Assembly (NCBI GenBank): GCA_964647625.1
Contig: CAZYHZ010000002.1
Coordinates: forward strand, 86,086 to 150,085
Length of the DNA: 64,000 nt
Reading direction: 5' to 3'
From: DASRJG01 sp964647625
GTDB lineage: Bacteria > Acidobacteriota > Polarisedimenticolia > Polarisedimenticolales > DASRJG01
Shown here: piece by piece, positions 45,574 to 54,494 of the stretch
Position numbering within the stretch: the stretch's first letter is position 1
Layout of the letters: every line of letters begins with the position of its first letter
The notes under the pieces: generated by a model
The model's input: the letters and a program-made list of their open reading frames with translations, nothing else
What the model was told of the DNA's origin: nothing
The model's database searches: none
Made by a program: the position numbers and the translations under genes

Positions 45574-45863
45574 GCCCGCACCTCCTGATGCTCGGCTCGC
45601 CTACTGCGCGACGGCGGAGCCGGGTGTCGCCGAGCGACGAAGCGGGAGACGAGCCCCGGATTCCCGAGCGCGATCCCGGTGGTCGCAACGCGAACGCCGT
45701 ACGGGCGTCCCGATGGAACTCGAGACACCGGCGCTTCCGCGCATTCCTCGAGCAGCTCGGATGGATCCGTGTTCGCGACCGGAGGCCTGCCGCCTCGGGA
45801 CACCGTGACGAACAGTCCCGCGTCCCTACGGAATGCAGTCTGGATCAGCGTGAGTAACCGCAT
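45570..45863 (-). CDS. Small phage protein of unknown function
   Basis: 97 aa with a hydrophobic start (RLLTLIQTAFRRDAGLFVTVS) and a basic tail. A GGTGAGGGAG ribosome site precedes the ATG and the stop overlaps the following start as ATGA, so translation is supported. Unknown function. Confidence 0.5.
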   Translation of the reverse strand: MRLLTLIQTAFRRDAGLFVTVSRGGRPPVANTDPSELLEECAEAPVSRVPSGRPYGVRVATTGIALGNPGLVSRFVARRHPAPPSRSRRAEHQEVRA

Positions 45864-45872
45864 ACGTCTCCC

Positions 45873-46538
45873 TCACCTCGCGCGGGCAGGCGCGAGGCCC
45901 TCCGGCCTCGTGAGAACGGCCCATGAGACCTCTCGCGTATCGATCGCATCGATCTCGGCTCGCATCCCCTGGAGCACGTCGGTCAGATTGGGGATCGCCT
46001 CGGTGCGCATCGCGCGAGCGCGGGCGATGGCTGCGCGGATTGCGTCGATCTTCTCACGGACAGCCGGCGCGTTCGTGGAGACGTCCTTGTCCCTGCGTCC
46101 CGACCAGTATTCCGTGCCGTTCGATACTGTTGTGCTGGCGAGCCCGCGCGTCTTGGAGAGCAGCTCGTTCATGTCGTCGCAAAACTCCGCGAGCCGGACA
46201 TCGGCCGTTCGCTCGAGCTGCCGCTCGAGCCTCGTGATCTGGCCGTCGAATCGGGTGGCCACGGCGTCACGCTCGGCGGTCAGCGCGAGGAGCCTGCCGA
46301 GGGCCTTCGTGCGCCGGCGCTCGATCTCCGCGAGCTCGCCCGCGGCGGCGTCGATCCGCTTGGCGAAGGGCGCGAGCGCTGCCGCCTGGTCGTCTCGGAG
46401 CTTCGCGATCGCGGCGACGCACTGTCGACGCTGTTCGCATTCTTCGCGCTCGAGCTCGAGCACGATCGCTCGCACGGCCGGATGGGCTTTGAATCTCTCC
46501 AGGAATGCGGTCGCAGCATCTCGGATTCCATCGAACAT
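45873..46538 (-). CDS. Coiled-coil phage protein
   Basis: 221 aa, strongly helical (AVRAIVLELEREECEQRRQ, LLALTAERDAVATRFDGQ). Ends with EAIPNLTDVLQGMRAEIDAI. It lies where portal and capsid genes would usually be, between the small terminase and decoration-type genes, but resembles neither. May be a scaffold-like or accessory protein; unresolved. Confidence 0.55.
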   Translation of the reverse strand: MFDGIRDAATAFLERFKAHPAVRAIVLELEREECEQRRQCVAAIAKLRDDQAAALAPFAKRIDAAAGELAEIERRRTKALGRLLALTAERDAVATRFDGQITRLERQLERTADVRLAEFCDDMNELLSKTRGLASTTVSNGTEYWSGRRDKDVSTNAPAVREKIDAIRAAIARARAMRTEAIPNLTDVLQGMRAEIDAIDTREVSWAVLTRPEGLAPARAR

Positions 46539-46547
46539 CTTTGACTC

Positions 46548-46730
46548 CTAGCGGGTCATGCCCGCGTCATGCCGGGCCCGCCGGCGGGTCTGTATTCGAG
46601 AAGCCAGCCGGGCGCCGCCGCTGTTGGGGTCAAGCGAACCCCGCGACGCCCGGCCGGCTTTGGGGAACATGCGCAGCTGATTCCGTCCATTCGCCGGCGA
46701 TCGACCGATAAGAGCGGCGTTCCGGTTCAT
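46548..46730 (-). CDS. Short ORF at the expected large-terminase position
   Basis: 60 aa; its ATG overlaps the stop of the small terminase gene (ATGA). It is basic and has no terminase motif (no Walker A or B). A large terminase would be expected here. The ORF may be a remnant joined across a deletion or a spurious frame. Confidence 0.35.
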   Translation of the reverse strand: MNRNAALIGRSPANGRNQLRMFPKAGRASRGSLDPNSGGARLASRIQTRRRARHDAGMTR

Positions 46731-47326
46731 CGGGGCCCTCCGCCTGCTTCATCGGCCATGTCCGCCGGGAAGTCCGGTTCATCGCCGTCCGGAACGAGAC
46801 CTCTGCGCTGTACGCGCGAGGCTGGCGTGAACCCGAAGTCGGCCGCGAACATCCGGACCCGCTGCGCAGCCTGATTTGCGATGATCGCCGCCGGGTTTCT
46901 GGTCAGGCCCACGGCCCCACGGCAGACGCGGCCGGCGCTAGCCACGATGCGCAGGGCATCCGCCTTGTCCGAGGGTGACGAGTGAACGTCCGCGAGGATC
47001 TTGCGAGCGATCTTCACCTCGAGGCGCATTCCGCGTTCGGCCGCCGCGAGCTCGGCGATCGCGGTGCAGTAGATCGTCAGCGCGCCGCGATCCAGGGCGG
47101 TGACATCGCCGCGCTTGTGCAGTATGCGCACGACCCGGGCCCATTCGGCCTTGGCCGCTGGATCGATCCACGCCGGCGGCAAAGGGATGCGTTCCGCTCT
47201 CGCCACGATCGCTGCGGCGCCTGCGGCTGATCGCGAGCCGTGCCGGTGTTTGCGAAAGGTTCCCTGTACGAGATGCAAACCGGCTGGCTTCGGACGACGG
47301 CCGCTTCGGCCCTTACGACCGCTCAT
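46727..47326 (-). CDS. Phage terminase small subunit, P27-like
   Basis: 199 aa starting SGRKGRSGRRPKPAGLHLVQG, the basic GRKPKP-type N-terminus of P27-family TerS, followed by WIDPAAKAEWARVVRILHK and helices (LDRGALTIYCTAIAELAAAE). TerS selects viral DNA for packaging and normally pairs with TerL; none is found downstream. Overlaps both neighbours by ATGA. Confidence 0.82.
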   Translation of the reverse strand: MSGRKGRSGRRPKPAGLHLVQGTFRKHRHGSRSAAGAAAIVARAERIPLPPAWIDPAAKAEWARVVRILHKRGDVTALDRGALTIYCTAIAELAAAERGMRLEVKIARKILADVHSSPSDKADALRIVASAGRVCRGAVGLTRNPAAIIANQAAQRVRMFAADFGFTPASRVQRRGLVPDGDEPDFPADMADEAGGGPR

Positions 47327-47609
47327 TCGAACCCCCTAACTTTTTCCCCATTTTTCGGCTGTGTGTGTTCGGAGGGCACGCAACGGTTAACCAGGAGGCT
47401 TCTAGACTTTTGAGACCCCCATACCCCGTCGCCCTGAGAGGACACAGAAAGAACCCCAGAGCCGGACCCGGAAAAAGACCCAGAGACAGCCCCGGACCCA
47501 GACGAAGACACGGGCCCGGACAACAAGAAAGACCCTGCACCTGTCGGCGCTTGCGTACGCGCGCGTCCTTTCGAAGCACGCTGCAGACGGTCCATCAAGC
47601 GACACCTGG

Positions 47610-47613
<4 letters not shown>
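47323..47613 (-). CDS. Doubtful low-complexity Ser/Gly-rich ORF
   Basis: 96 aa, with a Ser/Gly-rich middle (SGSGAVSGSFSGSGSG) coded by short DNA repeats near 47440-47530. Both its start and stop overlap neighbouring genes as ATGA, which favours translation, but two other frames are also open and composition is atypical. Either a disordered linker-type protein or a repeat-filled intergenic region. Confidence 0.35.
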
Positions 47614-48443
<830 letters not shown>

Positions 48444-48509
48444 TCGAAAGCCCTGAGCTGGTGCTCGAGATCGATCGATGCAAGGTCGCGGCGCTCGCCC
48501 GTCCGCATG

Positions 48510-48713
48510 TCAGGATCTCACCGTGAGGAGCCGATCGAGTTCGGAGCGTGGGATCAAGACAACCCGACCGAGCCGAACAGATTGGAGTTCACCTCGACGG
48601 ACCATGTCATGGAGCGTGCTCTTCGCGACGCCGATGCGCTCGCTGACCTCGGCCAGGCGAAAAGCGAGCCGCTCGTCGGCGGCAACGCGTGGGCGAGGCG
48701 ATTGCGATCTCAC
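48510..48713 (-). CDS. Excisionase/MerR-like HTH protein
   Basis: 67 aa. LAFRLAEVSERIGVAKSTLHDM and VRLGRVVLIPRSELDRLL form a short winged HTH of the excisionase type. It overlaps the following repressor-like gene by ATGA. A second such protein besides 37585-37848; either could be the directionality factor. Confidence 0.72.
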   Translation of the reverse strand: MRSQSPRPRVAADERLAFRLAEVSERIGVAKSTLHDMVRRGELQSVRLGRVVLIPRSELDRLLTVRS

Positions 48714-48949
48714 GGGTGAGTCTCGACGCCGATTGCGGAGGCGATCGCCGAGAGCTCGTCAGGCCGGGCGATCGCACGGCCGTTGAGCACACGCTCTAGG
48801 CGAACATAGGGAATCCCGGAGCGTCGAGATACGCCCGAAAGAGGCTCGCGAAGCGCTCGCGCGAGCGCCCGAAGTCCGCTAGGTGTCGTTGGGTCATGGC
48901 CGGCCAGGAGCTCGGATTGCCGTTCCGGCGCGAGATCGCGAAGGATCAT
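48710..48949 (-). CDS. Small Cro/repressor-like HTH protein
   Basis: 79 aa from ATG 48949, preceded by GGAGG. PSGLRALARALREPLSGVSRRSG is followed by IPYVRLERVLNGRAIARPDELS, a lambda-repressor-type HTH in reduced form. It starts the leftward operon with the excisionase-like gene; the 143 bp upstream, containing AT-richer GCGAGATTATCTAGGG, may hold its promoter and operator. Confidence 0.6.
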   Translation of the reverse strand: MILRDLAPERQSELLAGHDPTTPSGLRALARALREPLSGVSRRSGIPYVRLERVLNGRAIARPDELSAIASAIGVETHP

Positions 48950-49092
48950 AACCGCCTCCATCGCGCGGTGAAGCACTACCGCGGCGCGACGAAGGCGACG
49001 GTATGAAACCACGCGCGACGACGTCAACGGTCGTCGAGCCTGAGTTAACCCGCGTAAGCGAGATTATCTAGGGAAAACGCGCCGAAGAGTTT

Positions 49093-49854
49093 TCAGACGC
49101 GTTGCCGCAGGTATTGATTTGCGAGCCAAACCGCACCGGTCGGCCGGTCAGCTTGACCCATCCATTCGCGCAACGCGGTGAGCATCAGACGTCCATCGGG
49201 AAGTACCTGATTCCGTTGAAGAGGTGTGTACTCGAAATCTGTGTGCCCAGGCAATGTCGCATTTTCGCGTGTCAGAACTCGCTTGATGCGGGCTCTCACA
49301 ACCCGCGACAGCTTCGGATAGTCCAGGCGCTCGCGATACAGCCATGCTTCCCAGCCGCCCTGCGAATCGACACCGCGGGCAAACGCCGCGCGGCATGGCT
49401 CCGCATCCTTTCGGAAGTAGAGAGGCGCGATGCCCGGCCTCATGACGCATCGCTCCGCGGACACGCCAACCACGATGTCCCTCATTCGATCATCCTGCAG
49501 CGAATACGTGAACCGGCGGCCGTGAATGTCGACGAGCCCAGGCTCGGCGAGCAGCTCGCGCACCACGAATCGTGCGCGGGAAGCGTTCCCACGTCGCGGT
49601 ACCGGCGCGTCGATCCTCGAGAGAATTTCGCTGACGATCCGACCAGCTGAATGGATCGAGATCTCGCACTCATCGGCGGCATGCGTCGACAGCCAGTCGA
49701 GCAGGTAGGCGTTGTCCCCCGGGTTCAGCTCGGCTCCCTCGAAAACGCCCAAGGCCGAATGGTAGGCGAGACGGATCGCCGCACGCGCGGCCGCGTCCTC
49801 GGTCGCGCTTGATCCGAGCAACCGCTTTCGCGCGGCCAGCGGCGATGCCGACAT
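49093..49854 (-). CDS. Hypothetical element protein
   Basis: 253 aa with a strong ribosome site (GGGAGGCGGGA before ATG). Mixed alpha/beta, with HSAGRIVSEILSRID, LVDIHGRRFTYSLQDD and FEYTPLQRNQVLPDGRLML; no recognised family, no signal or membrane segment. Divergent from the membrane-protein genes to its right (177 bp apart). Confidence 0.55.
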   Translation of the reverse strand: MSASPLAARKRLLGSSATEDAAARAAIRLAYHSALGVFEGAELNPGDNAYLLDWLSTHAADECEISIHSAGRIVSEILSRIDAPVPRRGNASRARFVVRELLAEPGLVDIHGRRFTYSLQDDRMRDIVVGVSAERCVMRPGIAPLYFRKDAEPCRAAFARGVDSQGGWEAWLYRERLDYPKLSRVVRARIKRVLTRENATLPGHTDFEYTPLQRNQVLPDGRLMLTALREWMGQADRPTGAVWLANQYLRQRV

Positions 49855-50030
49855 TCCCGCCTCCCGTCGCGGGTTCCCATGAGGAAGTGAAACGGCCCCG
49901 CGCGGCGGGTGGGAAGGTCCGCCCCCATGCCTGGGTGCGGGGCCTGGGAGATTCTACGACGGACGCCGGATTTCCCTGGCCATCGCCTGTACTTCGCCGG
50001 ACCGAGATCCTACTGTAATATCCTGAACCC

Positions 50031-50300
50031 GTGGATCCGTGGCGCGAATGGATCGATCTCGACGTAATAAAGGAGCTCGTCAGGCACGGGTCCAAGTCAG
50101 CGTCGGCGCTTCTGATTTGGTCGGCTGTAGGGTTCATTGCTTCGCGTTCTCACAGTCATTCTTGGGCGCTGCCTTGGATCGAGGCCCTCGAGGACTTTGG
50201 ACTGCTTGGCGTTTTGGCGAGCTTCTTATGGGAATTGAGGAAGGTGCTTGTCGGTCGTCGAGGGGGAACGGGAGGTCAAGTTGACCTATTTCTGGCGTGA
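50031..50300 (+). CDS. Small membrane protein
   Basis: 89 aa from GTG 50031. Two hydrophobic segments (SALLIWSAVGFIAS, and LEDFGLLGVLASFLWEL) suggest two transmembrane helices. The 3' end overlaps the next membrane gene. Holin-like in size but not in recognisable sequence; it is part of a three-gene cargo operon. Confidence 0.5.
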   Translation: MDPWREWIDLDVIKELVRHGSKSASALLIWSAVGFIASRSHSHSWALPWIEALEDFGLLGVLASFLWELRKVLVGRRGGTGGQVDLFLA

Positions 50301-50778
50301 TCTGCTGCGCGGAACGGCGAGTTATCTTGCCGCCGCTGTCGGCGCTGCCGTGCTGGGTGGTGTCGCGCTCGCATTGAGTGGTGGGCCCACGGGCCAGATG
50401 CCGCCGCTCTACGTTGCCGCGGCTGCGCTTGCAGGGGGCATTGCGTCATTTGCAGCCGTGAACCGCCGCGCGCGACGTGAGAGCGAGCGCCCGATTCGCT
50501 CCGGAGCAGCTGATCCCCGCTCGGAAATTCGGCGGCATGCGCCTCGGGATAAAGCTAGCGTGCTCGCGCCGCAGGGTGCGGGTGTCGTTGATCTGCGCCC
50601 CCGCTTCGTGCCAATCGCCGCCTCCTATCTCGCGGTTGTGCTCTCACCCACCGCGGCGTGCCTGTCGGTCGTCGATTTGCCAAACATCTCGGCGCCGCAG
50701 TCGGCTCGAGGGGACATGGTGCTGCTCCAAGTTGACTTCCGCGGGAATGTCACACAAAGCGATGGCGGCAAGCGATGA
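50281..50778 (+). CDS. Membrane protein with N-terminal hairpin
   Basis: 165 aa if it starts at TTG 50281 (GGGAGG six bases before); an upstream TTG at 50248 would add 11 residues. Two close hydrophobic segments (YLAAAVGAAVLGGVALAL, LYVAAAALAGGIASFAAV) are followed by a basic stretch. A third weaker hydrophobic segment (IAASYLAVVLSPTAACLS) comes before the C-terminus. Unknown function; it overlaps the next gene by ATGA. Confidence 0.5.
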   Translation: MTYFWRDLLRGTASYLAAAVGAAVLGGVALALSGGPTGQMPPLYVAAAALAGGIASFAAVNRRARRESERPIRSGAADPRSEIRRHAPRDKASVLAPQGAGVVDLRPRFVPIAASYLAVVLSPTAACLSVVDLPNISAPQSARGDMVLLQVDFRGNVTQSDGGKR

Positions 50779-51200
50779 GCCCGCGGCTCGTGGCTTGCCT
50801 GCTTTGCGAGGGGCTTCGTCCGGAAGCTGTCGGAAAGACCACCATCCTCGGATTCTTCGGCGTCCTGCCCCAGGTAACCATTCAGGTCGTGCGATTAGAT
50901 CAGCCGCTGCCCCAGCTCTCGTTCGTCGTGCAGTCCGACGAGCCGGAGGCCGCAGGGGAGGCGAACCTGCGAATCGTTATTTATTCACCGGACGGTACGG
51001 AACTCATCAGCTTGGAGTACCCCAAGGTCCAATGGCGACACGGCAAGAAAATGCTCGTTGCGTTCAACATCGTGCCGTTCCCGATCTCCGGGGCCGGAAG
51101 GTACACCGTTCACTTTGAAATCGATGGCGTGCGAAGTTATGAAAGCGCCTTTTCCATCGAGGCGATGCCGGCGGAACTGGCCTCGGCGCTGACGTCGTAA
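50775..51200 (+). CDS. DUF6941-like beta-sandwich protein
   Basis: 141 aa. LLCEGLRPEAVGKTTILGFFGV followed by beta strands (IVIYSPDGTELISLEY, GRYTVHFEIDGV) matches what I recall of the DUF6941 family, whose function is unknown. It is coupled to the two membrane genes before it and convergent with a trypsin-like protease, so this end of the element may be one cargo module. Confidence 0.6.
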   Translation: MSPRLVACLLCEGLRPEAVGKTTILGFFGVLPQVTIQVVRLDQPLPQLSFVVQSDEPEAAGEANLRIVIYSPDGTELISLEYPKVQWRHGKKMLVAFNIVPFPISGAGRYTVHFEIDGVRSYESAFSIEAMPAELASALTS

Positions 51201-51285
51201 CGCCCGCATCGAGCCGCACGCGTGCGAGGCCCGAGTAGCGCTCGGCTGTGCCGCGCGCGTCGCCGCACTTAGGCCATCCCCCCGT

Positions 51286-52179
51286 TTATTTCGCGGATGC
51301 TGCCTTCGACAGCGTCTCCAGGACGAACGACGACGGGGTGATAGCTCCAAACTTGCCGCCTGTCTGATCGCCTATCGTGCCGTGCGCGATTCCGACGCAA
51401 GAGAAGCCTCCCGCACCTATCGCGGCTCCTCCGCCAAGTTCAATTCTGTTCAATGTGAATACCGGCCCGCCGCTAAATCCCTGGGCGATGGGGTCTTGGA
51501 CTAGGAGAAACGTCGCCATCTTCCCGTTGTCTGCCCGCGGGTACTGAACTTCCGAACTTGCGACGGCGAAGTCCTTCTCAATCGGTGAAAACGGGCCTTC
51601 GACCGCGACAAGATCCAGAGGGAATCCCACGATGCCAAGTCGGCTGCCGACGCGGAGCTCTCCAGGCTTGTCCGCAAAGAGACTTGGATCAAAGGGCTCG
51701 AGGTTGACGGGGCGATCGCTGTGAACGTGGCGAACGTCGATTCGGAGCACTGCCACGTCTGCAGACTCATGCATCACCCATTCGAACGGCGGCGCATGGC
51801 CGACGAGTTCGGCGATGGAGAAGCTCTTACCATTGCCGTCCTTGGCACGGAGCGAGACCGATCCGCCATCCTCGAAGTCGCGAGCGACGTGCGCGGCCGT
51901 GACAAGAAACGGGACGCCGTTTGAAAGTACGACGCAACCACTCCCGCTTACCGTCTCGACGAACGGTCTTACGGACTGTGGGTCCGCCAGGCTCCGGAGT
52001 AGAACCTGAAACCGTTCACCGCGCTGTTCGATGATCTTTGGCGTCTCCTTGTGAAAATAGAGAAGGCCGCCGAAGATGTCTTTCGGCTCGTTTGCCTGGC
52101 GCATTTCCTGTCCTTTCGTCACATGCGATTGCGTCATGAGGAGCACCGCCACAACCGCCATCGCCCCTCGCGCTGTCAT
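51286..52179 (-). CDS. Exported trypsin-like serine protease
   Basis: 297 aa. ATG 52179 is nine bases after AGGAG; the ATG three codons upstream abuts it. A signal sequence (GAMAVVAVLLMTQS) is present. Chymotrypsin-fold motifs in order: GSGCVVLSNGVPFLVTAAHV (catalytic His), ADVAVLRID (catalytic Asp) and GFSGGPVF (catalytic Ser). Exported to periplasm or outside. As cargo near the attachment site it could cleave a host or phage envelope protein; that is speculative. Confidence 0.82.
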   Translation of the reverse strand: MTARGAMAVVAVLLMTQSHVTKGQEMRQANEPKDIFGGLLYFHKETPKIIEQRGERFQVLLRSLADPQSVRPFVETVSGSGCVVLSNGVPFLVTAAHVARDFEDGGSVSLRAKDGNGKSFSIAELVGHAPPFEWVMHESADVAVLRIDVRHVHSDRPVNLEPFDPSLFADKPGELRVGSRLGIVGFPLDLVAVEGPFSPIEKDFAVASSEVQYPRADNGKMATFLLVQDPIAQGFSGGPVFTLNRIELGGGAAIGAGGFSCVGIAHGTIGDQTGGKFGAITPSSFVLETLSKAASAK

Positions 52180-52322
52180 CAAGAACATCTCCTTCGCCTG
52201 TGACCTTGGGCGTTCACGCCGCGGCTCTCAGGTGTCCATCTGTGTGTCCAAGCTGACCGGACATGGCCGCACCTTCTCGGTCAGATCGGACGATGCGGCG
52301 AACTGTAGCAGGGGCCGAAAAA

Positions 52323-52353
52323 GAAAGCCCGGCCGATGAAAGGCCGGGCTTTC
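52323..52353. terminator. Strong hairpin terminator near the element end
   Basis: Perfect 12-bp inverted repeat (GAAAGCCCGGCC / GGCCGGGCTTTC) around a 7-base loop, with A-rich sequence before and T-containing AATATTT after. It can act on either strand. It lies between the protease promoter region and the attachment site, and would insulate the element from host transcription. Confidence 0.75.
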
Positions 52354-52390
52354 AATATTTCTACGATGTCACCGCGTTGTGGGTCGCTCG

Positions 52391-52436
52391 GCACCCCAAG
52401 CAAGTGCGCTACCAGGCTGCGCCACGCCCCGACCCG
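52391..52436. repeat. att direct repeat, distal end (tRNA-Pro 5' half)
   Basis: 46 bp identical to 36330-36375; corresponds to the original host tRNA-Pro 5' half, orphaned by insertion. The tRNA 3' half does not follow here. It marks the right boundary of the element. Confidence 0.92.
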
Positions 52437-52493
52437 AGCGAAAGCGGCGGCATGTTAGGGGACGATTCGCAGGACCGTCAAGGTTACCGCGCT

Positions 52494-53102
52494 TCAGGCG
52501 CCCTGAACCGTATGCCACAGGCGGCGATACTCCCCTCGCACGCTCGCGTCCAGCGCGTCCGCGAGCTCGATAGGGAGCGCCAGGAGGCGAATCAGATCCT
52601 GCACGTCCGCGAGGTCTTTCAACCGGTGAGGAGGGGACGTGCCCGCGGCAAGCTTCAGCTCGATCAGGGGCTCCAGCTGAATGATCTTCAAGCCCTCTCG
52701 CTCGAACGCGACCGCGGAGGGTTCGGGAAACGCGACGGGCTTCGCCTTCCCATCACCGGGATATTCGCCCGTTTGCAGCACTTCGATGCGCACGCCCGTG
52801 TCTGTGTCCTTGAAGCTCTTCAGGGCACCGGGGAAGAGAGGCAGATAGCCTCGCCCAACGCATCGCTCGCGGAACTTCTCGAGCGACTCTGCGGTCATGA
52901 GAACGTCGACATCTTCGGTGAATCGTCGATACCCGTGCGCGACAAGCGCCATGCCATCGATCAGCGCGTGTTCGATCTGCTCATCGTCCAGTCGCCGTGC
53001 GAGCGCGCGGAGCGCTTCGTGCACGCGCCCCTCTCCCATGAAGAATCGACTCCCATCGAGGAAGCTCAGCCAAAGGCTGTCCGATGGCCTCGGGATCGCC
53101 AT
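52494..53102 (-). CDS. Nucleotidyltransferase-fold protein (AbiEii/DUF-type)
   Basis: 202 aa from ATG 53102 (53114 and 53039 are alternatives; ribosome sites are weak). VHEALRALARRLDDEQIEHAL, DGMALVAHGYRRFTEDVDVL gives the G-x-A..R-x-T-x-D-x-D signature of minimal nucleotidyltransferases, as in AbiEii toxins and DUF6036 proteins. KIIQLEPLIELKLAAG and KDLADVQDLIRLL follow, as in that family. No antitoxin gene is adjacent, so a toxin role is unproven. First host gene outside the element. Confidence 0.7.
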   Translation of the reverse strand: MAIPRPSDSLWLSFLDGSRFFMGEGRVHEALRALARRLDDEQIEHALIDGMALVAHGYRRFTEDVDVLMTAESLEKFRERCVGRGYLPLFPGALKSFKDTDTGVRIEVLQTGEYPGDGKAKPVAFPEPSAVAFEREGLKIIQLEPLIELKLAAGTSPPHRLKDLADVQDLIRLLALPIELADALDASVRGEYRRLWHTVQGA

Positions 53103-53196
53103 GCCGAGCAGCATACAGACGAAATCGCTGCCGCTCCTCCCGGCTGCGAGTACACTCAATTCGCTGCACGTGCGCAGCAACGGAGGAAACCTCGAA

Positions 53197-53508
53197 ATGA
53201 AAACCGGTCGGATCGTCTCTGCAATCGCCATGGTTGCGTTTCTCGTCGCCGGAGCCGCGGCGCTCCCGTCCCACGCAGCGGGCTCGTCGACAGCCACGAA
53301 GACCACGAAGCACACCGCCGATCTGCTGGACATCAACTCGTGCTCGAAGGAAGAGCTCATGAAGCTTCCCGGCGTCGGGGAGGCCTACTCCGACAAGATC
53401 ATCGCGGGGCGCCCCTACAAGGGCAAGGACGAGCTGGTCCAGAAGAAGATCGTCCCCGAGGCGACCTACAAGAAGATCTCCGGGATGATCATCGCCAAGC
53501 AGAAGTAA
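53197..53508 (+). CDS. Exported ComEA-like helix-hairpin-helix protein
   Basis: 103 aa from ATG 53197, with a signal peptide (IVSAIAMVAFLVAGAAALPSHA) and one HhH DNA-binding domain (LDINSCSKEELMKLPGVGEAYSDKII). ComEA proteins bind incoming DNA during natural transformation; single-HhH exported forms are widespread and may have other roles. GGAGG ribosome site. It converges with the MerR gene. Confidence 0.82.
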   Translation: MKTGRIVSAIAMVAFLVAGAAALPSHAAGSSTATKTTKHTADLLDINSCSKEELMKLPGVGEAYSDKIIAGRPYKGKDELVQKKIVPEATYKKISGMIIAKQK

Positions 53509-53513
53509 CGACG

Positions 53514-54089
53514 TTAGCTTTCGATCGCGGCTTCGAGGCGAGCTGCGAGGCGCCGGTTGCGCTCGCGAAGCTCGCCGAGCTGGCTTTCGGATCGCACGAG
53601 GTCTTCTTTTGCTGCGGTGAGAGCGGAAAGCGTCTCTTCATAGACGACGCGGTAATGGCTTTCTTCTTCGGCGATGGGGCTCGGCGTCTCCGGGGATTCG
53701 GGCCGTGACTCGCCGAACAGTGACGCAGGCGCGGGAGCCGCGGGCATCGGAGCGGGCTCGATCTCATCGACCGCCGGGGCTGTGCGCTTCGATCGTGATT
53801 TGGACGGGGGCTCGACGATCGTCGTGCGCTCTTCGTCGATCGCCTTGCGGGCGCCGGCGATCGTGTATTCCTCCTGGTAGAGCAGCTTCTTGATGCGGAA
53901 GACCAGGTCGATGTCCTGCCGGCGATAGACGCGCTGGCCGCTGCGGTTTTTTTCCGAGGCGAGCTGCGGAAATTCGCTCTCCCAAAACCTCAATACGTAG
54001 GGTTGCGTATCGGTGATCTGGCAAACCTCGGTGGCTTTGTAGAAAAGCTTGTCGGGGATCTTGTGCCCCGTCGTGGTCGTCTGGTCCAT
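53514..54089 (-). CDS. MerR-family transcriptional regulator
   Basis: 191 aa. HTH region (LFYKATEVCQITDTQPYVLRFW, SGQRVYRRQDIDLVFRIKKLL) typical of short MerR-like regulators. A Pro/Ala-rich linker follows, then a C-terminal coiled coil (LVRSESQLGELRERNRRLAARL). The DNA-binding motif is clear but no effector domain of known type is present, so ligand is unknown. Separated by 42 bp from the cupin gene. Confidence 0.85.
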   Translation of the reverse strand: MDQTTTTGHKIPDKLFYKATEVCQITDTQPYVLRFWESEFPQLASEKNRSGQRVYRRQDIDLVFRIKKLLYQEEYTIAGARKAIDEERTTIVEPPSKSRSKRTAPAVDEIEPAPMPAAPAPASLFGESRPESPETPSPIAEEESHYRVVYEETLSALTAAKEDLVRSESQLGELRERNRRLAARLEAAIES

Positions 54090-54131
54090 GGCAGCGCTCC
54101 GCTTGCGAGTATAGGCGGTCGACGCCCGGGC

Positions 54132-54494
54132 TCACAAGGTGTCTTTGACGCCCCGCCGGCCGTAATCGTCCTCGATCCGCACGACATCTTCGAGCTCGGG
54201 GGTCGAAACCTCGAAAAGCAGCGTATCGGTCACGGCACGGAATCGATGCACCGTGTGCGGCGTGATGTGGTGCGATTCGCCGGGCTGCATGCGGACGACC
54301 TTCTGGTCCGCGTCGCGCCCCAGGACGAGGTCGAGCGTGCCGCTCTGGACGAAGAACGCCTCGTCCTTTTTCTCGTGGTACTGCAGGCTGAGCTGGGCCC
54401 CGGCCTTGATGAAAAGGACCTTGCCGGCGTAGCGGTCGGTCCGGACGAAGCGAAGCTCGTACCCCCAGGGTTTGTCGACTCTGGACACGCTCAT
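54132..54494 (-). CDS. Cupin, mannose-6-phosphate isomerase type II-like
   Basis: 120 aa single cupin: KPWGYELRF, KVLFIKAGAQLSLQYHEKKDE, QPGESHHITPHTVHRF. The pattern matches the C-terminal cupin of bifunctional mannose-1-P guanylyltransferase/phosphomannose isomerases, standing alone. Metal ligands probably His40, Glu46 and the later His. It overlaps ptsI (ATGA), so it is co-transcribed with the PTS genes. Confidence 0.82.
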   Translation of the reverse strand: MSVSRVDKPWGYELRFVRTDRYAGKVLFIKAGAQLSLQYHEKKDEAFFVQSGTLDLVLGRDADQKVVRMQPGESHHITPHTVHRFRAVTDTLLFEVSTPELEDVVRIEDDYGRRGVKDTL

